Shown piece by piece: positions 12,108 to 23,011 of a DNA stretch of 64,000 bases (within the stretch, counting starts at the first letter, position 1; every line of letters begins with the position of its first letter). The notes beneath the pieces are model-generated. The model was not told the DNA's origin. It searched no databases and worked only from the letters and a program-made list of their open reading frames with translations. The DNA is taken from positions 434,786 through 498,785 of the forward strand of contig FJOG01000021.1 in assembly GCA_900073065.1 (NCBI GenBank). Reading direction: 5' to 3'. The position numbers and the translations under genes are program-made. The stretch comes from Phialocephala subalpina (Eukaryota > Ascomycota > Leotiomycetes > Helotiales > Mollisiaceae).

Positions 12108-12784
12108 GCTGAAAGTTTGAAGAGGTTGATGGTGGTGTATAGAGAGCTGAGATGGGAATGGAAATCTGCTGAGAATGATTTGAAAGAGTTGTCTTCCATT
12201 CTTCGAGAAGATTTCCGACCTTTATGATCAACGAGGAAGCTTTGGCATAGGAGATCGGAGCAATAATTCAACCGCAACACTTGCCGGTGCAAACAGATGT
12301 CCAGACGCTGCAATGATGAAACTTCAAACTCCATCCTGATATATCGAAAATTCGCATATGAAGTGAAAACAAGCGTCGGGGATAGAGGCGGATGATCGGG
12401 CTTAAACTTGGAACTGCAGGAAAAGACAAGCAGCGACACCTCAAGTGGGCAAATTAACGCCGGCGAACTGCCTCAAATCTGCCCATTGCTTGCCAAGAAA
12501 GAGCGATCCGAAAGTTTCGGGAGGTGAGGTAAGCGATGCGATGAAGAATGCTGAAGGTTTTCTGGTGAAGTTTTCGGCCGAAGCCAGTCTAACCGAGACG
12601 GTTTTTGACGACAGCGTCGACGGCGAAGAGATAAATACAGCCACATCAAATCGGGTCCACTTTGATTCCGGTTATCTCCTAGTAGATATTGCATATCAAG
12701 AGTGACCTTTCCAATGGAGGATGCGAGATCCATGAGGAGGAAGATCGAACGCGTTCGGGCGAAGCCCTCTGCCAGCTAGCCACA
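12108..12784. other. Intergenic, no gene seen
   Basis: About 680 bases between the reductase start and the ALG10 stop. Small frames on both strands lack family resemblance. Confidence 0.45.
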
Positions 12785-14820
12785 CTACCACATAAACCTC
12801 TGTACATTCCCCGGCTCTTGCTTCCACTCAAACCCTCGATACAAAAACATATAACCCGTGATAAAATTAATGACCAAGAACCAGGTAGTCTCTAGCCATA
12901 GTCTATAATCATGGCCCTCCCACCCCCAGAACTTGATCCATGTGACAATCTTCTGTCCTACCCCTTGGTTCTTTTGCTTTGACCTCTTCCCAGGTTCAAC
13001 GATGGGAAATGATGGGACATTCAGGCGCCAAATCACCCATGGGATGATGAAGTATCGAGGCTCGACGAGAGGGGCAGTGACGAGTGACAATGTCGTAGTG
13101 ACGAGCAGAATCAGGACGAAGGAAGTCTTAGGTCCTTCTTGGTCATGGTTCGTCGGCGCAGGCGGCATTGGAGATTGTTTTGAAGCTTGCTTGGACTTCA
13201 GAGATACCGAAGGATTTGGTGCTTCCGGAACGCACAGCGTCAGATATATCAGGTAGGCGCAGCCAAGATACACAGGCGCCAAAAGATAACGAACCAAAGG
13301 ATGCCGAAGTATGCTGTAGCGGAAGACATAGAACATGTAGTGTCGATTATCTGCTAGGGTGAATGGATGAATGATGGTGTTGAACTTGATGACAACGAGG
13401 GTGGCTTCCAGTGCTAGGCCGGTGTATGTTGCGACGCGGACGTACTTCCAGAATAGCTTCGGAAAAAGAGGAAGCGCGAGTAATTTGGTCAGGCTCTGGA
13501 GGAAGGCAAAGGCGACAGGAATGATGAGCGGTAACGAGAAGAAGGCTACTAATGGCCAGATATACAGCATCTGCGGGAGATGGATGGTAGCGACATGGTT
13601 TTCCTTGTCCCCTATTGAAGTCAGCGAATATCACGTGGGGGACTCTTAGGACTTACCAAGGACAACACCACCATTCCAGACTACAAATGCAGAAAATGAG
13701 GTAAGCAGAGCCACATACGGCCAAAGTCTCGTTGCGAGGATCAACGGCCGAAACAAGGCTGCGACAGCGATGCTGATAGCACATAAGACGAAGTCTTCAT
13801 AGGTTAGCAGGTGCGAGGCACACTGAGGGAGCAAACATACCATGAACACTGGCATCTCTGAGCGGAATATCATGAATCTCGCCATGGCTGTATTCCTTCA
13901 ACTTCGCAAGGATGGTTTCTTTCAGGTTTCCAGGCGCAGGCTCCACTTCAACACTTGCCGTTTGGGTGATCTTGATGGTCCTCACCAGCTCAAGGCCGCC
14001 CATGAACACAGAGACCCAGAAGATGTTGGTCTGTCGCATGGTCAAAGCCACCAATCCGGTGAAGTACATCCATACAAGGCCCTCATGTGAATTCGTGTAT
14101 GCACCTTTTCTCTCGAGAAAAAGTCGGTACATCCGCAGGACGATACAAGTCGACAGGACGTCCGTGTAGAAGAGTCCTGAGAAAAAGAATAGTAAGGGGA
14201 ACAACGCGATGTTCAACGATGTATGCAGAGAGGTTGACGATATAGGCTTGCCTGCACCAATCCATTTTGAAACACGAAGTGCTGGATTCGGCTTCCAGAT
14301 TTGAGTGATGAGTGATCTGCAATCCGAGGCGTATGACATAGTCATGATGAGAGAGAAGACATTGAAAAGTCGTAGGGTATACGGACTACACCAGAAGCTT
14401 CTGAATAGTTTTGAAAACAGAGTCGCAAAGACATAACTACATCAAAGTCAGCGTGGACATGACAGAAGACGGAGGTGCTTGTACAGGCCAGGAGGCGTGG
14501 TGAGCTTTGGATCCCAAATATCGTATGCCCCAACACAATATGCCTGAGATTGTGGTATATGGAACACTTCATCCTGTGGAATGTGAGCATCTACTTTCAA
14601 AGACGGCCGGGAAACCCACCAAATAGGGCTCTGGGACAATCTCAGTCACCTGACGTTGCCAGAAACTGGTGAGCAGGTAGAGTGAAAGGTACACGACTCC
14701 GGTTGTGATTGTGACCGATCGAAAGAGTGCATTCGGAGAGAAGGGCGAGTCCCATACGGCCAGGCCAACCAAAGACCATGGCAGTATGTTTTCCATCCAC
14801 GTGATAGCGTCTTCAGCCAT
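12785..14820 (-). CDS. ALG10: Dol-P-Glc:alpha-1,2-glucosyltransferase ALG10
   Basis: Adds the third and last glucose to the lipid-linked N-glycan precursor in the ER lumen. Five exons: 14820-14620, 14573-14485, 14436-13841, 13794-13657 and 13611-12785, giving 616 aa. The hallmark DEVFHIPQSQAYC at the exon 1/2 join is followed by WDPKLTTPPGLY, the acidic/luminal signature of ALG10. Next come many hydrophobic segments, GLVALTMRQTNIFWV, and a C-terminus with LVEPRYFIIPWVIWRL. ATG 14820 (MAEDAITW) is the first true ATG; the frame upstream to 14859 opens on GTG. The intron inside GLY splits the codon and restores GLYVFATLFSK. Length fits fungal ALG10. Confidence 0.94.
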
Positions 14821-15464
14821 CGTGGCTTTTTCGACACGTCGCCGCTCGAACGCGGCCACAAATCAGAATGAACGAACGAACCACTTAAAGCATCTAAACC
14901 ACGACCTATTCAGACAACATTGACATAAACGAGAGCGAAGACGCAGTGAGAAAAGCGGCTGTAATGTTCGAGTTCAATGTTTTTGAAGCAATTGAGAAAA
15001 GTGTCGTGAGCTGAAACGATGTGACCAATCATCGCGTGTCAACCCGTGCTGAATCATCCGCCGCTTAGCCCGCTTCAAGCTTAGTGCGTTCGCTACCAAC
15101 CTCCCGTCGCGTCCGAAAATATATCTTCCGTCTTCTTCCTCTCCTTTCAACATCACAACTGCCGAGTCGTCACTACTCTCGGTATTCATCCATCAACGCC
15201 TACCGTGAGTTACATCGGCGTGTGTGTTTGTGTCCAAGTCTACGTGATACGAACGAACAAGCCAATGGCAACTCAAAAACCCCGCATCTCGCGCCCCCTA
15301 TGGACATCTGAGCCTCTTCACTACTTTATTTGCACTATTCTTTAGAGTTCTTCGCATCACTTCATAGGCACTGATTAATATGTTGCTTTATAAGTATAAA
15401 GTGTTCGCTGATGACAATGCTTCTCCTTCCTCAATCTAGCTTTCTCCTACCTCTCAATTCCACA
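14821..15464. promoter_or_regulatory. Divergent intergenic region ALG10 / aspartic peptidase
   Basis: About 640 bases between divergent starts. It carries only short frames (a 71-codon minus frame at 14974-15189 has no resemblance to known families). It holds both promoters; no specific element identified. Confidence 0.35.
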
Positions 15465-16751
15465 ATGTCTGCTGTCTTTCGAATCATTTCCTCGCTCGCG
15501 GTCCTTTCTGCTACAGCCGCATACCCATCAAACACTTTTCCTCTTCATCGACGACAATCTGAAATCACAAGACGAGGATTCTCGAAGGGTTCTGCATCAC
15601 TTCTATCAACGCAACTAGGAGAAGTCGTCGACGTCGAGGTCAATCTGGGGGGCCAATCATTTCTCGTCGAACTAGATCTGGGCAGCTCTGATCTATGGGT
15701 AGTTGGAGATGGATACAAATGCATTGACCCATCGACCAATGGTATCCTTCCGCAATCATCATGCCTCTATGGAAACAAAACATATTCGCCTTCAGAAACG
15801 TTCTTTCCAATTCCCAACCAAAATTTCGGGGTTTTTTATGGCGCTGGAATTGCGGCAGGGATATTGGGAAACGATACTGTGACATTTGCAAATATCAGTG
15901 TTCCCAGACAGAAAGTTGGAATTGCGCAAAGCACCACAAACCAAGGCGATGGAGTCAACAGCGGTCTTCTCGGCTTGGCGTACCCCGCTCTCACCTCCGC
16001 GCATCCTGGAACATCGATCGACAACACCACATTCCTTTACAATCGTATCCCATATGATCCACTCCTATTCAATATGGCCAATCAGGGTCTTATTGAACCT
16101 TTCTTCAGTCTCGCAATCGAAAGAACTTCATTCGATGAGGCCACCGGACCAGGTGGGCTTTTATCCATCGGAGAGATAGCTCCAGTGCCCCATTCACACG
16201 AGTGGGCTTCAACACCAGTGGTAATCCTGCCTGATATACCAATCAACGTCACTGCCAACATCAGTCAGATCTCTTACTGGGCACTCGAAATTCAGGGCGT
16301 TTATTATGGCAACCGACAATCTCCAGTCAAAAGCAACTGCACCACCGAGCCAGCCAATCTTGACCATCTCTCCAAGAACGACACCTCCTTCAACGGCATC
16401 CTCGACAACGGGAACCTACTCACGTTCCTCCCTGCTGCCGTTGCCGAAGCAGTCAATGCCCAATTCTCACCTCCAGCAACTCTCGCGGAAGGAACATACA
16501 CCTGGTCCGTTCCCTGCAACGCCACGGCCCCAGCATTTGGACTTGAGATTGCACGTCAGATTTTCTGGCATGACGCTAGGGATATGATTATCAACAACGG
16601 GGATGGAACTTGTTCTAGTCCGATTGCGAGAGCGGAAGATGTTACGCTGGATGGGTTTGTGGGGCATTTTATTGGGATTCAGTTCTTCAAGAATGTGCTT
16701 GCAGTGTTTGACTTTGGGAAAGATGAGATTAGACTGGCTGCGAGAACATAG
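15465..16751 (+). CDS. Secreted aspartic peptidase-like protein (A1) with altered active-site motifs
   Basis: Pepsin-fold protein of the fungal yapsin/OPSB-like group. Single exon, 428 aa from ATG 15465; an upstream in-frame ATG at 15411 would add 18 residues. Signal peptide MSAVFRIISSLAVLSATAAYP. The first catalytic motif is VELDLGSSDLWVV: Asp71 is kept but the normal Thr of D-T-G-S is Leu. The flap tyrosine is present (FYGAGIAAGILGNDTV). The second motif is GILDNGNLLTFLP: Asp314 is kept, while the usual D-S/T-G-N/T-T has Asn and Leu. Cys residues and many N-glycosylation sites (NDT, NIS, NTT) fit secretion. No GPI-anchor tail seen. Activity is uncertain because of the motif changes. Confidence 0.88.
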   Translation: MSAVFRIISSLAVLSATAAYPSNTFPLHRRQSEITRRGFSKGSASLLSTQLGEVVDVEVNLGGQSFLVELDLGSSDLWVVGDGYKCIDPSTNGILPQSSCLYGNKTYSPSETFFPIPNQNFGVFYGAGIAAGILGNDTVTFANISVPRQKVGIAQSTTNQGDGVNSGLLGLAYPALTSAHPGTSIDNTTFLYNRIPYDPLLFNMANQGLIEPFFSLAIERTSFDEATGPGGLLSIGEIAPVPHSHEWASTPVVILPDIPINVTANISQISYWALEIQGVYYGNRQSPVKSNCTTEPANLDHLSKNDTSFNGILDNGNLLTFLPAAVAEAVNAQFSPPATLAEGTYTWSVPCNATAPAFGLEIARQIFWHDARDMIINNGDGTCSSPIARAEDVTLDGFVGHFIGIQFFKNVLAVFDFGKDEIRLAART

Positions 16752-17152
16752 GTAGGCCGTGGTAGATTGACGGCGTTGGTGAATAGTTACATCTCAGAAG
16801 GATGCCGTTGCCGTGGCAGGTAGAGACCGTGGAGAGGTGAATGTTGGATTCACTTCACGTGATACCAAGCACTGTTGTCTCCGGAGGAAGTCTAGGTACT
16901 TTCCTGTAAATATTAATCTTAGTTAAACAATATAGACCAGAGATTTGCTTGAGCATGAATGCCGAATAATATCTTAATGGATCTGTGAAGAACACGTGAT
17001 AAGGATCAGCCACTGGCGGTACCTAGTGCCTTCCGATCGCTTCTTTAGCTTCTGCAAACAGAGAACATCTCTTCTCCAACAAAACTTCACTTCTTCAGGG
17101 CCAACATCCTCTCTGACCCTCACTCAAATTTTTTGCAATCACCTGGGAAATC
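16752..17152. other. Intergenic, no gene seen
   Basis: 400 bases between the aspartic peptidase stop and the first recognisable residues of the decayed gene that follows. The missing N-terminus of that gene may begin within this stretch. Confidence 0.4.
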
Positions 17153-19770
17153 TTGGGGTGCGCAACTGTCCGTACCTTCTTTCACCATGGCGGACCGCCA
17201 CGACTCCTCACGTACAAACGAGACACCAGACACTTGCTCTACTGGTTGATCCATGCCTCTAATGGCATCATAAGATCTTCGTCATTCAACTCACTCCAAG
17301 GCATACCTCCCGCTCTCAACACGACCGGTGAGATCAAGCTCAACAGCCAGGTCCCGCTCTCAAGATTTGTGGCGAAGCATATCAGTCCGATTCCTTCCAC
17401 CATCTACCGACTCTTTCAGTCCGTAATCACTGATAGAAAATCTGTACATGCGATGTTCCAACGAGTGGCTTTTATGTCCCCTGATCCAGAGACTGAAAAG
17501 AGCAACTAGTCCCACCACAGATTCATAGAACTCCTTACCGAAGCCTTCGAGAATTAGGGTGGCGTAGAGTGGGCCTCGAACCGGAGAACTGAAATCCCTG
17601 ACAATGAAAATTCAGATGAAGTCATATTTGCAAACACGTTTTTCATGCTCCACCTCGAAGACCCTAGCGACGTCGAACCACCGGAAGATGCAGATGATCA
17701 TTCAGTACACATGCGTCAAAAACGCCAAAGAAAGAAGACGACCGGGAAAGGAAAGAAAGGGAAGAAAAGCAAGAAGACGAGACGAAACACTGATGATAGT
17801 GCTCTTGATGAGATACCGCTTGTCGATTATCGTATTATTGAAGACCGAGATGGCGAGGCCCCAACCTACAGTGACTACTTTATAACCGCCTATACGCTCT
17901 TCGCACAAATGATCGAGTTACGAAGCCTCATTCAAATCATCTGGCGCCAGGTAGCATACGGTAGGCCTAACAGCGCCGTTGCTGGACTGTGTCTAACATG
18001 AGCATTGCCATGATCCAAAAAACGGAATCCGCAATCTTCGTCAACTTTCCCGGCAATTATTCTTACGATGCCGTCATGAATGTTCTCACACAGGGCAACC
18101 ACCCGGAAAAGCACGGAGCTTGATTAAAATTACACTTCATCACCTAAACCCTGGTGCCAAAGAACCTCGATTTATCGACGACAATGACGTTTGTTTTGGC
18201 CTTAAAGAGCAGTTTCTGATATACTGTTACCAAGATCTACAAGACTTCATCGTAGACTTTCAGAAGACACGGAACGGTAAATCCACCAAGCGCATGCTAG
18301 CAGAAATCCCAGAATGAAATCCATAACTTGACCTTCAAAAGATCAGTAAAGAAGAGCGCGTTAAATGGCGTCGAGCCTACACAATCAATTGGCTGTACGA
18401 CTTGGTAAATTAGTACTCCTATCTCGAAATTAAGAAGGGGGGGCGAAAGCATTGCTCTGGAGACGGTTGACTGGACTAAGCAGGGATCTTAGTATAGCCG
18501 CACCTTTCAGACGTCCTTGGGGGTTCGGAGACTTTCCTGGACTCGTTACCTCTCTCGTAATGCAAAAGGAAGGCACAAACTTTCTACTACGGATACCTCC
18601 ATACATCGTCTTCCAGCTTCAATGCATTGTTGACTCCATCACAGTCAGTCGAGGCTGGTCGACAAGCACTTTCCAAGGCGATATTCTAGGTCAGCCTGCG
18701 CAGGATTTCCGCCCCAACCGAGATGCTGAACTCTTCATGCGTCGAGACGGCTACGATTGCGGCTTCGGGTTCCAGAAAGCGGCCATTATGTTGCATGTGA
18801 TATGGGACGAAGTCTCTACTCTCGACTACATTTATGCCGAAGCCGGATTGATAGAACGCTTTCGAAGTCACCTTTCTCAACGTTTCGGTTACACGACCTT
18901 CACGTTTGGTGCATTTGATAGCACCGCCCCTCGTTCTCGGTTCTCTAATACCAACAAGAACGGACTCTGGGAATACTGTCCATTCATCTGTGGGGTCGGT
19001 TTAGAGGACGTCCTCCATGACTCATCTGATCTTGGGGTTGTGACATGGGACATCAGAGTGGAGCCAACATGTGCTGTCCATCTTTACAACATGCTGGCGA
19101 ATAAAGGTTACACTGACAACACAAATGGATTATTCGCTCTTCTGACAGAACACTTTTCAACGGAGTTCTTTCCTCGTGGCAAAGTGCTGATAGCAGACTT
19201 CGGGAAAAGTTTTTTGTACAACAAGCATTGTGGCCCTGCTTCCCTGAATGGAGATCGGCCCAACCGAAACCGAGTCAGAAACCGCCAATCACGCGAAGCA
19301 AGAAGCATTACTGACTTCCTGAATCCGGTCGCGAATCAATTCTTCAAAATAAAGACGCTTTTGAGGCTTTATCGTGAGGCAGACTGGGACCCAGATCGAA
19401 TCTCCGAGGAAGACATTCCTATACCTTCATATCTGGCAATCTTGCGTCTCAGTCAGGCCAAGCACCATATCGATCCGACTTCGGGAAAGAAATTCTTCGA
19501 GGAAACGCCACTTCCATTATATATGACAGCCCGAAGTTCAGGGAAATGCCTTTAAACCGCAAGAGGGTGTTCCTTACCAAGCTGCTTCTCGGTTGTGATG
19601 ACGAAGAAGCATTGCAAATCATTGCTCGTGCATTTGAGCCTGCTAGACAACCTTTCTCCCCATTTCAGTATTGGGATATAAGGACTAAACATCATGCGGC
19701 AAAGGTTGGTACAATTGGTTTCCAAGACCCAATGCGTCGTGATTGTGGTCCTGCTTGCAGTGTAATGTAG
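17153..19770 (+). pseudogene. Decayed DUF6604-like fungal gene
   Basis: Reading across frames gives one long protein of a fungal family that, from memory, carries an N-terminal DUF6604 domain. Fragments in order: YKRDTRHLLYWLIHASNG, VPLSRFVAKHISPIPSTIY, HHRFIELLTEAFEN, EWASNRRTEIPDNENSDEVI, a Lys-rich linker (KGKKGKKSKKT), LVDYRIIEDRDGEAPTYSDY, IAMIQKTESAIFVNFPGNYS, VFQLQCIVDSITVSRGW, RFSNTNKNGLWEYCPFICGV. Breaks: TAG at 17507-17509, TAG at 17555-17557, a frame change near 17990-18000, more stops around 18115-18450, and another shift near 19530. The last 1.1 kb (18452-19555) is still open. Function of the family is unknown to me. The 5' end is not identifiable. Confidence 0.75.
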
Positions 19771-20861
19771 TTTTACATCGCTACTCTAACTTCTTGTAAC
19801 ATACGTCTTCGTTCCCGAAGAGATCAAGAGGTGGGCTAAGAGATCATAGGGCTGAAAAATGGGTGAAAACTTGAAAGTGACTGGAGAATGGGACCAATAC
19901 CAAAGTAATGATTTGCTTTTGGAAATTGTAGATTGTCTTTGGTTGTTTGAAATTGCAATTTGGACTCTGCATTCCACCCAAGATGTTTGGGAATTGGGAG
20001 TAAATGACTAAGTGTACTTGTTTGTTGCCGTACGAGTCTCTCATATCAAATACTCCATTTGAATGCCGAGCCCAGTTTAAGATATTCGAATCATCCGCTC
20101 CCAAAGTCCTGATCGTTGACGGTGATTAGGTGTTGACGGCAGACAAGAGGAATCTCAAAATGTACAACCTATGTGGTGGTCTGGTTCAAAGATGCCCGGA
20201 CTGCAGGGCATTGGGCTGATTCTCGCAGGGTAGGTTGTATAGCGAGTGCTACCCTACTGGCACAGCGACGAAATGCCTGAACCTGTGGGAGTATAGCGAT
20301 TCAGAGCTTGGAGATCTCCTCTTTTAGGGCGCTTTAGCAATTCAAGCCCTGTAGTTCCAAGACTTTTGAAACAGACCTCCGTAATCAGGGTCAATCTGAG
20401 AGCTACTAGAGAAGGCATCGAGGATGGAGAAGACTGAGTCGCGGAGATGATCGAGGAATTGCATCAATTGATGTAGTGGGTCACGTTTTCTGGAACTGAA
20501 CTTCTAGTTTAGTACTTGGAGACTCAAACTATGTATTGTTCTTCTTTTTAGGCAAGCAGATACCTTATGTACTCTACATGTAGTGATAGAATGCGGATAT
20601 CGAAAGGCTTGGGTAAGTGATATGCCTTCTTTCGTTATGTATACTTATAGATCGGGGATAAATATATAATTTCAGACGAAATGTTTATCTCCGAGGAAAG
20701 CGCAAGTCCCTAGATTGCGAGAATAATTCGCCGACTTGGTGGTGGGTTAAACCGCTAGCCTACTTGTAGCAACTTTAATGTTACTTAAGCGGACTCTCTC
20801 CTTGCCTGCCATCCTCTTTCTCCAAGACAAATTCTAGTTTGCGCTCCGTGTTAGCAGCAAG
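19771..20861. other. Intergenic, no gene seen
   Basis: 1.1 kb upstream of the intact Cys-rich gene. No coding resemblance; the segment 20500-20700 is relatively AT-rich. It holds the promoter of the gene at 20862. Confidence 0.45.
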
Positions 20862-22133
20862 ATGGCTCTTGACGAAGACTACACTGAGTCGAAGCTCCCC
20901 CTCACCACGTATCTCGCAAGCATTGCGACGGCTCTTTCCGCACAAGAACCAGCAAAGAAAGTCTCGGTCGCCAATGCAATCCTCGACAGCGCATTACTAA
21001 AGAGCAACCCTGGATCTCCTATCAAGAGACAACCTAAGGGACCAATCACCGAAGAAACGATCAAAACTCTTACACGCATCGCACCAGCCATAAATAGAGC
21101 GCAACTTCGCGAGATTCTCTCCAACATCCAACTTCAACTGTCAGAACAACAACAATACGAGCTCTTGAACATGTCGCAACAAGGGCCTTCTGGATCTATT
21201 TCCCGATGCGATAGATGCAAGCAAGAGATTTATTCGGTAAGTTGGACTTGCTCTGTTCAAGTATCTGGCTCTTGTGGCCAGGTCCTATACTGCTGTCAAC
21301 AGGCATTGCCACTTTGCGCGAACGGTGTGCTCTAGGACGACATTTGCTAACACTCTTCAGACCACCTCCTGCTCCATCTTAGCCATTTGCAACACAGTAG
21401 ACGAAAAGACAGTCGGAGGAAACGCAGAAGACAAGTTTCCTAGATTTGCATCACTTGCAGCAAAGCGCATTATCAGCCCTTGCAAGAAGTGCTTGGAAGA
21501 AAACTCTGAGAAGTTTGACCTGAAGGGATCATGCCAATGCTTGGGTCGATATGTTACCCCTCAAGAAGGAAACAACGAAGGCCGTCACTGCGAGACTTGT
21601 TTCGAAGATCTCAAGGAGGAGATGAAGGAGCAAAACACCTGCGAAATGCCCCGAGCTGATATTGAGCATGGAACCTTCTCTCTTCTCGTAAGTTTTACAG
21701 CTCCTCCACACTTGTATGGGAGAGACAAACTAACTGGTGATAGGACTATCAATGCGATTGTGGCAGGTGTTCAAGCCCGTACACAGCTCGCATTTGCAGA
21801 CTCTGCCGCAAGACTTGTAGGCCATATACACTTAACAAAGACAACAAAATGCTTCGTTCGACTTTCGAAGGCACCTTAGAGACATCGATGGAGCTTACGG
21901 GAACTGGACTCTGGGGCGATAACCAAGACTACTGGACAAATGTTGGGGACGAGTGGGACAATGGGTTCTGTGACTACTTCGTCAAACATGAGTACTTCAA
22001 CAAGGGAGAGAAGCAGGCATCTGGGAATGACGCGGATAACGCTGGACCAGGCGTAGGAGAGAAGGTAGACGAAGATATCTGCGCTGGAGAAGAAGACGGT
22101 GGTGAAGTTGTCCGCGATGGAGATCACAAGTAA
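20862..22133 (+). CDS. Intact member (copy A) of an unrecognised Cys-rich, probably zinc-binding family
   Basis: Three exons, 20862-21236, 21361-21687 and 21744-22133, both introns phase 0; 363 aa. Residues 1-110 are helical and Cys-free. Then come paired cysteines: RCDRCKQEIYS (C116, C119), C129/C135, SPCKKCL (C166, C169), SCQCLGRY (C183, C185), RHCETC (C202, C205), DYQCDCGRC (C238, C240, C243), ICRLCRKTC (C252, C255, C259). The spacing suggests three or more treble-clef or RING-like zinc sites. The tail has WTNVGDEWDNGFCDYFVKHE and ends acidic. Exon 2 begins right after the first C-x2-C block and exon 3 right before YxCxC. The same architecture recurs, broken, in four copies at 45.5-52.2 kb. 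No signal peptide or membrane segment. Function unknown; protein-protein or nucleic-acid binding is a guess. Confidence 0.85.
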
Positions 22134-22372
22134 CGGGGGCATATCGAGGGTACTGGAGGAACGCAGATCTTTGAGATGAAGACTGCCCCGTCTGCATTCT
22201 GGAGCTGAACACCAGAAATCCAGAATTAGTATTTGCAGAACTTTTGCGTTGAATTCCGATTTTGGAGCGGGACAAACCTCATGCTTCATAGCAACCAAAC
22301 ATTGATTTTCACAAAACAAACGCCTCACATTCGATTGATACTCCAATTATGATCCCCTTGAGCGTTAAGTCC

Positions 22373-22954
22373 TCACCTAAAATAAAACAAAAAATAGCTC
22401 GCTACGAAGCGGAACGCCGATACACTAGCAAGGGAGCCCGTAGAACCTGATTCGTCAAAGTTCGGCTCCCAAAACAATACACCATACGCAAGAATGGCCG
22501 TCAGACTCAGGAAGAACCATATGATTGCCACTGATTTCGGTCAGCTTCATCTTCCCGTATACCAAGTTTACACCTTCCTCAGACCGACAACGCGAAACGG
22601 GCTGGCAGAGGGGGACTTACCTTCAGGCTCCAACCCAAAGATATCCGTCTTCGGGACCTCTTTTCTCTTTGGTCTATTTCCAGCACTATCTGTCTGATTT
22701 TGCCCTTGCTTCTGATTTCCTGAGACCTTTCTCGCATGCCCAAACAGAATCGCTCCAACCTCAGCCCCGAGAATTGCTCGGTATGTCTCGACACCAATGG
22801 ATACCAGTTCGGATCCACGACCCAATCTCCATTTAGAAGCCATCTCACGAACTTCTGATTCAGGGACAGCGTGGTGGTCTCTGAGGAGTGTCGCGAGGAA
22901 ATCACGGACAGCGGTTGGTGTCGCATATGTGGGTGGGAGTTGTTGGTTTGCCAT
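22373..22954 (-). CDS. Small hypothetical protein with C-terminal membrane helix, 163 aa
   Basis: Two exons, 22954-22621 and 22530-22373, with a 90-nt intron ending after a CTGAC branch site. The splice gives FGLEPEV then AIIWFFLSLTAILAYGVLF, a single transmembrane helix, followed by a short tail ending FRFVASYFLFYF. The soluble part has TPTAVRDFLATLLRDHHAV and a basic linker (NRPKRKEVPKTD). The start at 22954 (MANQQLPP) is chosen; an in-frame ATG at 23011 would add 19 residues. No family recognised; it may be a tail-anchored ER or mitochondrial protein (inference). Confidence 0.68.
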
Positions 22955-23011
22955 TTTGGGTTCTGGTCGTTCTAGAATGGGCGAAAGTGTAGCTTGGGAC
23001 TGAGGCTTCAT

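Noticed and set aside
14821..14859. 13-residue upstream extension of ALG10
   Set aside because: It would begin at GTG; the first ATG is 14820.
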